Shown one piece after another: positions 45,560 to 55,656 of a stretch of DNA of 64,000 nt (position 1 is the first letter of the stretch; every line of letters begins with the position of its first letter). A model generated the notes under the pieces. That model saw only the letters and a list, made by a program, of their open reading frames with translations, was not told where the DNA came from and made no database searches. Made by a program: the position numbers and the translations under genes. Source of the stretch: Eupeodes corollae (taxonomy: Eukaryota; Arthropoda; Insecta; Diptera; Syrphidae); contig NC_079147.1 in the NCBI RefSeq assembly GCF_945859685.1, positions 250,780,572 through 250,844,571 of the forward strand. The letters run 5' to 3'.

Positions 45560-47640
45560 TTACATGCCTAGATAAATTTAAATAGTTTTCAAAAAAAAAA
45601 AAACAATCCAAACAACAGAATAAAATAACAGCAAGTTAATCCAAAACCTTTAAACTATGGGAAACCTTAAGGTGGTATTGGTTTCCTAGAGTGTTGCCCT
45701 CCCACTATCTATAACCAAAGATTACAGATAAAACCTTGGCTTATGCTCCACTCGATTTTAGCAAAAGCCCCTATAGTAAAAAGTGAACCTCACAGGTTCA
45801 CTTGATCTCCACTCACATCACTTATTAAATTCACTTACCCACACTAACACAACGAACTCAGAATCTCATCTTAGAAAGGTAATATCATTTATAATAAAAA
45901 AAAAAACTTAATTTGATTCATTTTTGAGATCTACAATCGACTTCAATTTTATTCAATTAAAGAAAAAATAAATGTTTTTATCAAACATTCTAAAAAAATT
46001 TAGTTCATTATCTGAACAAACCAAATATTAAAATTTAAAAAATGGAATATTGAATTCGTATTTTGACTTTACTTTACTCCGAATAAAAAATATTCAAAAC
46101 AAACATATTTATCGATGGATTCAGAAAAGAACTTTGAATTCACTTTTTTCTTTATATGTACGAGTATGTATATATATTACTATATTACCCTTTAAAGGGT
46201 TGATGGAACCAATATAAATAATAAACAAAAAAAAATTAATTCAAATAATTATAGTTCGTTCATAAGTTTAAATTAAAAAAAAAATTCATAAAAAAAAGGT
46301 ATATAACGACTCACCAATTGAAGGTAATATTATGTTAAGAAAATTGTTGTTGTCGAATTTATAAGTTGAATATACCATGTCATTTGCGCAGCAGCGGTGG
46401 CTTCTCAATTTGTTGTGCACAGCAGATTGAATTACCGATGTTCTAGCTAAAGAAACAAATGTAATAAAAGAAAAGTAAACAAATGAACGATCTTTACAAA
46501 AACAAAAAATGATAAAATGGAAAATACTCAACTTTCGGAGTTGTAAATTCGGGAAAATTAATTGAGTTAGTTTCGGATGACAGAATAAAAAAAAGTAAAA
46601 AGAACACAAAATTTTAACTCTTGATTATACTATGTAGATCGTCGTTGTTGTTATCTTTTTGTTTGACTTGGCTGATGATGCTGTTGTTGATGCTGGAAAT
46701 GATGCTGATGATAACGATGATGCTGACATATATAATTGCTATTTTAGGGTGTAGTAGGTAGTTTTGGTGGATATGAATAGGTCTATTGCTGGTCTATTGT
46801 AAGATGATGATGTGAATGAAAATTTCGTAGAGTGGTGTCACAGGTTAGTTTTTCACTAGGCCTTACGATAAAGTTTACCAAGCATGTGACGTGCGCAGAG
46901 TATTAGCGAGAACCAAATAGGTTAACCTAAGCTAGGCCGGTGTGGAGAAAGACTCGAATGACCATGTGCACGCAGAGTATGATTAACTACGATCTTCGAA
47001 GTGCTGTTCGGTGTCTCTGTCCACGGGAGTCGTTTGGACAGGCAAGGCACTGGCTAGAGAGACAGCGCTTTGCGTAAAAGATTTGGTATAGTTGTGCACT
47101 CGAAATGCACGATGACATACACTATAAATGAAGATTGTAAAGAAGAAGCAAATTTCACAAAAGGTATAAATTATTTTACCAGCTCTTTCTTCTTTTTTCT
47201 CTTTTTTTTTGTTATACAAAAATTTGATAAAAGATTAATTTAGTTTTGGCACAATAGTTTTTTTTTATTTTTTTACTTTAAATTATTTAGTTGTATGTTG
47301 TTAAGTAGGGACTTAATTTTACTTAAAAATCACTTTAATTTAATTTTAGGTTTAGGATTATGACTTTTCCTATTAGTTCCACCACCGGCTGATATCAAGA
47401 ATCAAAAGAAAGATCAAGTTGAAGGAAAGAATAATTACACCTTTCAACTTGTTTCAATTCCATGTTTTCCGCATTGAGGGAAATGGATACACTTATCGTG
47501 GTAATTTTGTACTTCGAAATATGTCGGTCATTTATTGGAAACACACAGAGTTCCTTATGGGTTGAGTTCATAAACGCATCATTTACGCTGGCAGTGAAAA
47601 TAAAAGAATTATTATTGGCGGTGTGATTATTTGTTTTAAG
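45560..47640. other. AT-rich interval within the RTE 5' region
   Basis: The base composition drops sharply compared with the GC-richer RTE leader on both sides. It contains A and T runs, a GATGATGCTGATGATAACGA triplet patch near 46670-46730 and no conserved coding motif. RTE copy 2 and usual RTE lengths (about 3-4 kb) lack it. It is either an insertion without a visible duplication or an unusual long 5' UTR. Confidence 0.5.
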
Positions 47641-47724
47641 CTAAGTGTATGGGTCCCCAACAAGTGAACACCTTATAGGGCTTCTTCGACATATTCGAAG
47701 CCCAGGCCTATAAGGAGCGGTTCA

Positions 47725-49246
47725 TCCGGCTCCCCTTCCTTGGAGTTATACTAAGGATCTGGCCCTCCAGGTTGGGGGTTGTGCCGTCGGGGTGACTTCC
47801 TGGCCACGTAAAAACATCATAGTTTCGAAGCAACAACAAGCCTCGGATACGGACGGATTCACTGTTGACAACCCACGCAAACGAAATAAGGACAACGAAC
47901 TTCGGATATGTACGTGGAATGTTAGGTCCCTTAACAGACCACGTGCAGCCGAATAATTAGCGGAAGCCCTAAACTGCTGCAAGGCAGATATTACAGCCAT
48001 CCAAGAAGTGCGATGGGATGGACCGGGTAAACGCAAACTAAAAGACTGCGATATCTACTACGGCGACTGCTACCGAGAACAAAGACAGCGTCTATTTGGG
48101 TGTGGATTTGTTGTTGGAACTAGGCTCAGGCAAAAAGTCTTGAGTTTCAACAGTGTGAGCGAGCGCATCACGACAATCCGCATCAAGGCTAAATTCGCCA
48201 ACATAAGCCTAATATGCGCGCATGCCCCAACAGAGGAGAAAGATGAAGACACCAAAGATATGTTCTTCGAGCTCTTGGACAAGAAATATGAGCAGTGCCC
48301 TGGCTATGACATTAAAATTGTCTTAGGAGATTTTAATGCCAAGCTAGGAAGAGAAGACATCTTTGGTGGCATAATCGGGAGATACAGCCTGCACGACACC
48401 ACCTCCGACAACGGATTCAGGCTGGTCGATTTCGCTGCGGGGCGAGACGTTCTGGTAGCTAGTACGCAGTTCACGCATCTTAATATCCACAAGGGGACAT
48501 GGAAATCTCCTGATCAATCAACCGTCAACCAGATTGACCACATTGCGATCGACGCACGACACTTCTCCAGTATCCAGGATATCCGAACATTCCGAGAGGC
48601 CAACATTGACTCGGACCACTACCTCGTTGTAGCCAAGGTACGGCTACGGATATCCCGATCCAAGCCAAAACAAGGAGGTACTGTGAGAAGATTCGACGTT
48701 AGACGGCTACAATCGCAAGAGACTGCCATGTCCGATCGAGTCTCTAGTAACCTCCTAAGGAGTCCTATGCTTCCTGCATTAAGCATTGAAAACCAGTGGC
48801 AACATTGCCTTGCAGCCATCAGAGATGCCGCCTCTGAAGTGCTAGGTTTCACACGGCCACCACAGCGAAACCCCTGGTTTGACGACGAATGCCGGCAAGC
48901 GCACGCAGCGAAACAAGAGGCATACAAAACGGCGCTGCACAAAAGGACTAGAGCTGCTCGCGAGCTCTACGAGCAGAAGAGGAGAGAGGAACACCGGCTT
49001 CTTAGACGGAAAAAAAGAGAGCATGAGAAGCGCGCGATCGAGGAGATAGAGGGATGTCACAACAGGAATGAGGTTCGTAAGTTTTACCAAAAGGTAAAAA
49101 AAACCTCCCAAGGGTACCAGCCACTAGCCGAAGCCTGTAAAGACGATCAAGGGATCATCGTAGTAGAACCACAGTCGATGCTGAGAATATGGAAAGACCA
49201 TCCTCCAAATTACATAACGGCGATGACGAACCGAACTCCGCTGTAA
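47725..49246 (+). pseudogene. RTE endonuclease open frame, one premature stop
   Basis: The frame opens near 47725 (DLALQVGGCAVGVTSWPRKN) without an obvious first ATG and runs to 49246. An in-frame TAA at 47954-47956 (AAE-stop-LAEAL) looks like a CAA to TAA change. The domain is the APE-like endonuclease that nicks target DNA: ICTWNVRSLN, ITAIQEVRWDG (catalytic Glu), ICAHAPTEEKDEDTKD, VLGDFNAKLG (Asp/Asn), NQIDHIAID and DSDHYLVVAK (Ser-Asp-His). A basic coiled linker KRREEHRLLRRKKREHEKRA follows. The last 58 nt overlap the RT frame, owing to a one-base loss before the LHNGDDE coding. Confidence 0.85.
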
Positions 49247-50763
49247 GGGAGATAGAACCACTCAACCTCGGCGACGCAGATCAACAATTCCGCCTACCCG
49301 ACCTTGACGAAGTGAAGATAGCTATATCTAAACTTAAGTCAAACAAAGCTGCTGGAGCTGACGGCATCACCGCCGAACTATTCAAAGCAGCAGGCGATGA
49401 CTTGGTAGGGAGCATGCACCAACTCATCTGCAAAATTTGGTCGGAAGAAAGCATGCCCGATGAGTGGAATCTCAGCATAGTGTGCCCGATACATAAGAAA
49501 GGAGACCCTCTAAACTGCGCCAACTACAGAGGCATCAGTCTCCTTAACATTGCGTATAAGATCCTCTCTGTCGTATTATGTGAACGTCTGAAGCCATTCG
49601 TCAACAACCTGATTGGTCCTTATCAGTGTGGCTTCAGACCAGGAAAGTCCACTATCGACCAAATATTCACACTACGGCAGATCTTGGAAAAAACCCAGGA
49701 GCTTCAAATCGATACCCACCATCTCTTTATCGATTTTAAAGCCGCGTATGACAGCATCTATAGGGAAGAGCTCTACCGAGCAATGTCTAGTTTTGGCATC
49801 CCTGTCAAACTTATCCGTTTGTGCAGAATGACGATGGAGAATGCACGCTGCTCTATCAAGGTCGGAAAAGATCTTACCGATGCATTTGATGTCAAAAAAG
49901 GTTTTAGACAAGGCGATGCACTGTCATGCGACTTGTTCAACATCGTTCTGGAAAGAATTGTGCAAAACTCAACCGTAAACACTAGAGGCACAATCTTCCA
50001 AAGATCCATCCAATTACTCGGATACGCAGATGATATTGACATAATTGGAAGATCAAAGCGTGATGTCAGTGGAGCGTTTTTGAGCATTGCGAAGGAAGCG
50101 AAGAAGATGGGTTTAGTGGTCAATGAGGGCAAGACCAAGTATATGCTGTCATCAAAAAAGGACACTGAACGACGACGTCTTGGACAAAACGTCACCATGG
50201 ACAGCTATAACTTTGAGGTAGTTAAGGACTTTGTCTACCTAGGCACCGCTATTAATGCAGACAACGACACCACCGCTGTAATCAAACGAAGAATAACTCT
50301 TTCAAATCGCTGCTTCTTTGGACTTAGAAGACAATTGAGAAGTAAAGTCCTCTCTCGAGCATGTAAAATCACCATCTATAAGACACTCATCATCCCGGTT
50401 CTCATTTATGGCGCTGAGGCCTGGACCCTGTCAAAGAAAGATGAGAGCGTCTTAGGATGCTTCGAGAGAAAAATTCTTCGGGCGATTTTTGGTCCCGTAC
50501 GCATAGATGGAGAATGGAGGAGAAGATATAACGACGAGCTGTACGGGCTGTACAGCGACACTGACCTAGTTAGCAGAATCAAAGTCCAACGGCTTAGATG
50601 GCTAGGTCATGTAGAGCGGATGGACATCAACGCTCCAGCCCGGAAGGTCTTCGAATCCAATCCCGAGGGACGGCGCAGTAGAGGAAGACCGCGACTCAGG
50701 TGGCGCACCCAGGTGGGAGAGGACCTCAACCAACTTGGCGTGTGCGAAACTGGAGACAGCTAG
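49189..50763 (+). CDS. RTE reverse transcriptase open frame
   Basis: An uninterrupted 524-codon frame. In order: LPDLDEVKIAISKLKSNKAA (about 36-55), PIHKKGDPLNCANYRGISL, GPYQCGFRPGKSTIDQIFTL, HHLFIDFKAAYDSIYREEL (first catalytic Asp), FRQGDALSCDLFNIVLERIV, LGYADDIDIIGRS with the catalytic YADD at residues 279-282, KYMLSSKK, VKDFVYLGTAINADND, IPVLIYGAEAWTL, VQRLRWLGHVERM and a basic RSRGRPRLRWR tail. All RT motifs look intact. The annotated first Met (MERPSS) is simply where this frame opens; in the ancestral protein it would be fused to the endonuclease. It copies element RNA at nicked target DNA. Confidence 0.9.
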   Translation: MERPSSKLHNGDDEPNSAVREIEPLNLGDADQQFRLPDLDEVKIAISKLKSNKAAGADGITAELFKAAGDDLVGSMHQLICKIWSEESMPDEWNLSIVCPIHKKGDPLNCANYRGISLLNIAYKILSVVLCERLKPFVNNLIGPYQCGFRPGKSTIDQIFTLRQILEKTQELQIDTHHLFIDFKAAYDSIYREELYRAMSSFGIPVKLIRLCRMTMENARCSIKVGKDLTDAFDVKKGFRQGDALSCDLFNIVLERIVQNSTVNTRGTIFQRSIQLLGYADDIDIIGRSKRDVSGAFLSIAKEAKKMGLVVNEGKTKYMLSSKKDTERRRLGQNVTMDSYNFEVVKDFVYLGTAINADNDTTAVIKRRITLSNRCFFGLRRQLRSKVLSRACKITIYKTLIIPVLIYGAEAWTLSKKDESVLGCFERKILRAIFGPVRIDGEWRRRYNDELYGLYSDTDLVSRIKVQRLRWLGHVERMDINAPARKVFESNPEGRRSRGRPRLRWRTQVGEDLNQLGVCETGDS

Positions 50764-50800
50764 CTAGGGACCGAGCTGGCTGGAGACGCTTGTTGGTTGA

Positions 50801-50848
50801 GGCCCAGGTCCGCCCCGGACTGTAGCGCCACCTTAAGTAAGTAAGTAA
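50801..50848 (+). repeat. RTE 3' terminus shared with the SINE, plus AAGT tail
   Basis: 50801-50832 aligns without gaps to SINE 42455-42486, 26 of 32 identical by my count, with the last nine (GCGCCACC preceded by G) matching apart from one base upstream. It is followed by TTAAGTAAGTAAGTAA. In LINE families this end is the reverse transcriptase recognition site. Confidence 0.85.
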
Positions 50849-51526
50849 ATTCACCTTCTGCCCTACCACCAGACACCGACTGTGTCACTTTTTACAGTGA
50901 CAACTGTTTTGGGCAAAATAAAAATAAGATGGTTGCAATAATGATGTTGATGTGCGTTTGAAACGAAGCCAACAATTTAAAGTATATTGATCACAAGTTT
51001 TTGATTTCGGGTCACATACACATGGCATGTGACATAGACCAATCCATTATTGAAAGAAAAAAAAAAAGAACTAACTACAAAATTCACCACCCAAGAGATT
51101 GGTACCAGTTTGTACGGGGAGTAGGAACCAAAACAAAATTTGATGTGATTGAGATGTCTCGATCCAAAGTTCCCAACTTTGGGTCGGTTGTTAAAAATAA
51201 ATGCATTTTTCGCAAAGTTAATGACAATAACAGCAAAATAAATTATAGGAACATTAGATGGCTTCGTTTCACATCAGATGCTCCATTCAACAGCAAGCGA
51301 GCAAGAACCATTTCAAATACTCAATATTAAAAAACGAGAATGTAATGAACTTAGCACAAGCGCTCTTGAAATAATGTACGATGGACCAAACAAAATCAAC
51401 GAAGCAAAAAAACAAGATCTTATGGAGCTGCTCCCTTTGATTGATAATAAGATTCTCTGCACTGAAGCAAAACCAGACTTTCATCCAGATCTTACAGAAG
51501 AAGTCGAAGATGGTACTTTTGACTAG
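50846..51526 (+). pseudogene. DUF7869-family gene, main exon, right half
   Basis: After the RTE the reading continues DCVTFYSDNCFGQNKNKMVA, a stop in MCV-stop-NEAN (near 50960), FLISGHIHMACDIDQSIIER, HPRDWYQFVRGVGTK, FDVIEMSRSKVPNFGS and YRNIRWLRFTSDAPFN. A frameshift near 51290-51300 moves it to another frame reading EQEPFQILNIKKRE, then MYDGPNKINEAKKQDLMELL and the end at 51526. The SDNC...GQNK and ISGH motifs carry the conserved acidic and His residues of the DUF7869 core; the KKxDLxELLPLI end is the usual C-terminus of the family. Clearly decayed. Confidence 0.87.
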
Positions 51527-51529
51527 GTG

Positions 51530-53645
51530 CTAAGCTATCTTCTTTTATTACAGTATAATTTCTGTATAAACTTATTTCTATGTTTTGTTTTCCTATAATA
51601 ACTTTTATTTCAATAAAACTTAACAAAAATTTCTTAAGAGAAAAAAGTCTTAAGTAAAAATGAAGTTAAATTTAAAAAAAGGAAAAAAAAACTTATGTAT
51701 AAATAAGCTCACACAAGAATATGAAAAGCAATTCGGAAAACCGGCTTAAGTAACATAAGCCAATTTAATATACAAATAAGAAAAAGGTAAAAGGGCTTAA
51801 GTGACAAATTTCGCTTATAAAAACTTTGATTAAACTTACTTTGTAAGTCCTTAAATGCATAGAAAAAGAGACGAAAATTGTAATATTTGTGTCCAATTAT
51901 CATGTTTCTACTCAAAACGGTTCTCCTTTCATGTTTTTTTAAAGTTTAAATTCTTTCTCCTAAAAAATGTTAAAAAAACGACTTAAGCCACTTTACCTTT
52001 TGAACAGAGTAATGGAGCGTTGGTGTAAAAATGAACAAATGAAAATTCAAGAAATCGCAGCTTGTATATTTTAAAGGTTAGTGTTGTATTCAGTGTTCAG
52101 ATGGGTCCAAACTTATAAGTAGTTGGGAAACCATGTACATATGCATGTCATTCATGACACTAACTTGACAACCTGTCAACCTGAGAAGTAATAGTTTCAT
52201 TTGATTGGGTCTGATGCAAATTTGTATCATTATTTCGAATAACGAACCACAGGTGTTCTTGTAATGGATTTATCTTAGATTCTTCAAGTAAAATAACCAA
52301 AGACCGATACTATTGGTATAAGTAGACGTAAACAAAAACATATCCGATTTAGATCCAATGAACGAAAATAGTATCATTACCAAATTAGTTTTGACGCTTA
52401 AAAATCAATAGTTTTTAAATTTCCATTTTGTATTATTTTGTTATTTGCAATTTTAACTGCTTTATTATATTTAAATCAAATTAGATTGACATTTCTTGAA
52501 GATAGTGTGGAAAATAAAAAATAATTACTTACTCAAACTTTTATGAGTCTTCACAGTTGGTGGCGAGTGATTGCGTCGAAGTTAATTTTTGTACCAACAT
52601 TAAATTTACTTAACGCAGATATACCAATTGTATGTAATTAATAACATTTACATAATTTGTAAGTAATTTTGTATGCAAATTTCCATTTTTTTTGGAGAAG
52701 AATGTCACTTCTCCATTTTTCTCTTCATTTTCTAAATTTGCACAAAAATCCAATTTGATCCAAAATAGCCTTGATGATGATGATGTTAACTAAATAGTTT
52801 TGAATAAAAAATACATTGCTATAAAAGTACACATTTGTTTTTCTATATAATGTTTATAGGAGCACGATTGATAATACTATCAATTTCGTTAGATTAAATC
52901 ATTAGTAAACCACTTTATTACAAAATAGTCGATCGATAGTGGCTTTCATTACAATTACTGCCACGTGGATTATTATAGTTGAATTAAAATAGAGCGCTAA
53001 AAAATTATTTTAATTAATCTCGAAAGGTTATGTGGCTTAAAAGCATAATATACAAAGGTATATATGTACGTATTTGAATGTTAACATTAAAATTATAAAA
53101 GTCAAAAACAGAGCTAAACTAGCTATTCATCTACATATCTACGAAATGTTTTCAACAACACAACTCCCTACAGCTATGGCCAACAAAATGAGAATATTTG
53201 ATTTAAACATAACCCTGGATGGTTATCCTTGGTCAAATCGACAAAAAAGAACTTAATATTTTAATGGTATCTTTTAAGCTATTGGTCCCAGCTAAGCTAT
53301 TTTTCCATATAACATCCTTTGAGAGTAGTTTCTCTCAGTATGTGAAAGTATGTCTGAGTTCGTAATCGAAGGCTTTGTTTCCCATGCCCTGCCTAAAATA
53401 TATTCAGATCCGTATATGACAAGGACGGATATAGGCTTTTAATCAGGGAGGGGTCACACACTTAACATTAAGACGAATTTTTGTGCACCGCTTTAAAATG
53501 TCATTTAAAGCTCTGTAAAGTAAGCTGAAAAATTAAAAGAACAAAATGTGTATCTTAACCTAACATAAACATATTTTAAGGGTTTAAGGGATAAATACAT
53601 TTTTAAGATTTTGTACGTACATTTGAGCTGATGCTCAAAGACAAA
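51530..53645. other. noncoding stretch downstream of the DUF7869 remnant
   Basis: AT-rich, with polyadenylation-like AATAAA near 51612 and 51698 that could serve the DUF7869 gene. No other gene or element recognised. A 60-codon frame at 53074-53256 has no motif. Confidence 0.4.
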
Positions 53646-53648
53646 ATT

Positions 53649-55044
53649 TAAAAAGAGGCTGGGATGCGACCCACACTGATAACTTCCCATCCCGTCTGTC
53701 GATTTGTCTTGCTTAAAAGTTTGTCTATATGTACTCGTATCAATTTTTACCAAATTTACGTACTATTTTTTGTAGATTTTATTTTTTATGAAAAAACAGA
53801 CTGTTGGATTTTTATATAAAAATTACTGAATATTGAAAACAATATTTTCTGTGAAATAAAATAAGTTTGAAGCCAATATTTTTAATTTTTGAAAAGCTAT
53901 TTGAGCCGAAAGTAAATTTTTACCAAGTTTTAGTATTGTTTTTTTTTAGAGTTTTATTTTTTGTAAAAAAACTGTCAATTCGAATTTTTTAAAAATTTTA
54001 TCAAATGTTGAAAACAATATTTTTTATAAGATGAAATTACTTTGAAGTAAATATTTAAAATTTTTAAAGAGATATTTGAGTCGAAAATCAATTTTTACGA
54101 ACTTTTATAAATTTTTTTTAGGTTTTTATTTTTTGTAAAAAAAACTATCAATTCGATTTTTCTCAAAATTTGTCCTAATGTTGAAAACAATATATCTTAT
54201 AAGAAAAAATAAATAAGAACCTATTATCTCAAAGTTTTTAAAATATATTTGAGTCGAAAATCATTTTTTACCAACTTTTATTAATTTTCCGGTTTTTAAT
54301 TTTTTGTACAAAAACTGTCAATTCGATTTTTCTCAACACTTTTCAAAATGTTGAAAACAATATTTCTTATAAGATAAAATAAGCTTGAAGCCTAAATTTC
54401 AAGTTTTTGAAAAGATATTTGAATCGATATTCAATTTTTACCAAATTTAAGTAATGTTTTTTTTTGATTTTTATTTTTTATAAAAAAACTGTCAATTAGA
54501 TTTTTCTCAAAATTTTACCAGATGTCAAAAACATTATTTTTCGTTGCACAAAATTGTTTTAAAGATGAAATTGTATTTCAGTTGTAAAATTTTGGAGGTG
54601 ACAAATTTTTTTTTCAGTTTTATTGATTTATAAAAAAAAACCGTTATATTGATTTTTTTCAAAAAATATACCTGTTTGGTATCACATTACAATATATTAT
54701 AAACAATTTAATTCGAGTCTCTAGCGTTTTTTGTTCGTAAGATATTTAGGGTTAACCAAAATGTTCACCTTTTTTTCAAACTGCTATGGTAAAAAAACCA
54801 CCCACGCAATTTTCTTGAGAGCAATTTCTGCATCTTTCTGCCTTATTATCTGTATAACAAAATTTATTTGAAGTCGATATCTCTTCTGGTTCTTGAGCTA
54901 TGGAGGACGAAAAAAACGTCACGAACGCACAGACATCTTTCTAAAAATCTTTTATTTCGACTCTAGGGACCTTGAAACGTGGAGAAATATCAAAATTTTC
55001 AATTTGACAAATCGGACCCATTACAATAACTTAATATGGGAAGT
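53649..55044 (-). repeat. Rep-A copy, reverse, most complete
   Basis: About 1.4 kb with both ends: A run, GAGGCTGGGATGCGACCCAC, then TAACTTCCCATCCCGTCTGT; at least five tandem units marked by GATATTTGAGTCGAAAATCA or close variants at about 53890, 54065, 54245, 54415; GGTATCACATTACAATATAT; GGGTTAACCAAAATGTTCAC; a shortened microsatellite (CACGAACGCACAGAC); GACCTTGAAACGTGGAGAAA; CAATTTGACAAATCGGACCC; and TATGGGAAGTTAAAAA. No coding potential. Confidence 0.8.
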
Positions 55045-55049
55045 TAAAA

Positions 55050-55655
55050 ATGACTATTTTACGTGAACCTTTTGCAAATATTTTGATCAAAAAGAAGTCA
55101 ACAAAACTCGAAAATTTTGAGGGAGAAATAGGTGTATTAAGGTACACAACCTCTCTAAAAAATTAAAACATACTAAATAAGTTAAGAAACTAAGTTGGAA
55201 AAAAAACTAAAGTGTGGCACAAATTACACGGTGCAGAATCTCTTCTCACTGCAATTCTAGAGAGATTCGATAATATATTTCAAATTAGCCATTAACGTCA
55301 AAATTGTCACTTTTCCTGCTTTTGGGACATTTTTATTCTTGAACTTCATGTTTGAATCGAACAATCTTTATGTGAGTCAAAAAAAATAAGATATTATTGA
55401 ACCCATGTTTCTTGAAAATTAAAATTGAAAGGTTTCTTCTAAAGAATATGAACATTTAATTCTTCTCTCAGAAAAGATCTTAATAAAATAATTTAAAGCA
55501 CTACTAAAGTTTTGTACAAATTTAAAATTTTACTAATACCTTTAAGATTATTAGAAATATTTTACTGTTGTTTTTTTGCCGATATACCGTATTTTGTAAA
55601 AAAAAAAAAAACAGTTAAGTTACTAAAAAAATCTCCAGATGAAATGTTTGCTTGT
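55050..55655. other. noncoding gap between Rep-A and the ITm element
   Basis: About 600 bp of AT-rich DNA with no recognised feature. Confidence 0.4.
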
Positions 55656-55656
55656 A

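Larger units (their letters stand above)
45039..50845 (+). mobile_element. RTE-clade non-LTR retrotransposon, near full length (copy 1)
   Basis: The 5807-bp insertion is bounded by a perfect 14-bp target duplication and ends in a tandem AAGT tail rather than poly(A), as is usual for RTE. It contains a leader (45039-45560, with the CCCCGCGGTGAACATCGG block), an AT-rich 2.1-kb interval, a second leader segment from about 47640 (AGGGCTTCTTCGACATATTC), an endonuclease frame and an RT frame, and a very short 3' UTR. Insect gene sets often label such proteins craniofacial development protein 2-like. One premature stop and a shared frameshift keep it from being fully intact. Confidence 0.92.

Noticed and set aside
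47746..48036. 96-codon minus-strand frame and other minus frames opposite the RTE
   Set aside because: They are antisense shadows of the GC-richer RTE coding region.
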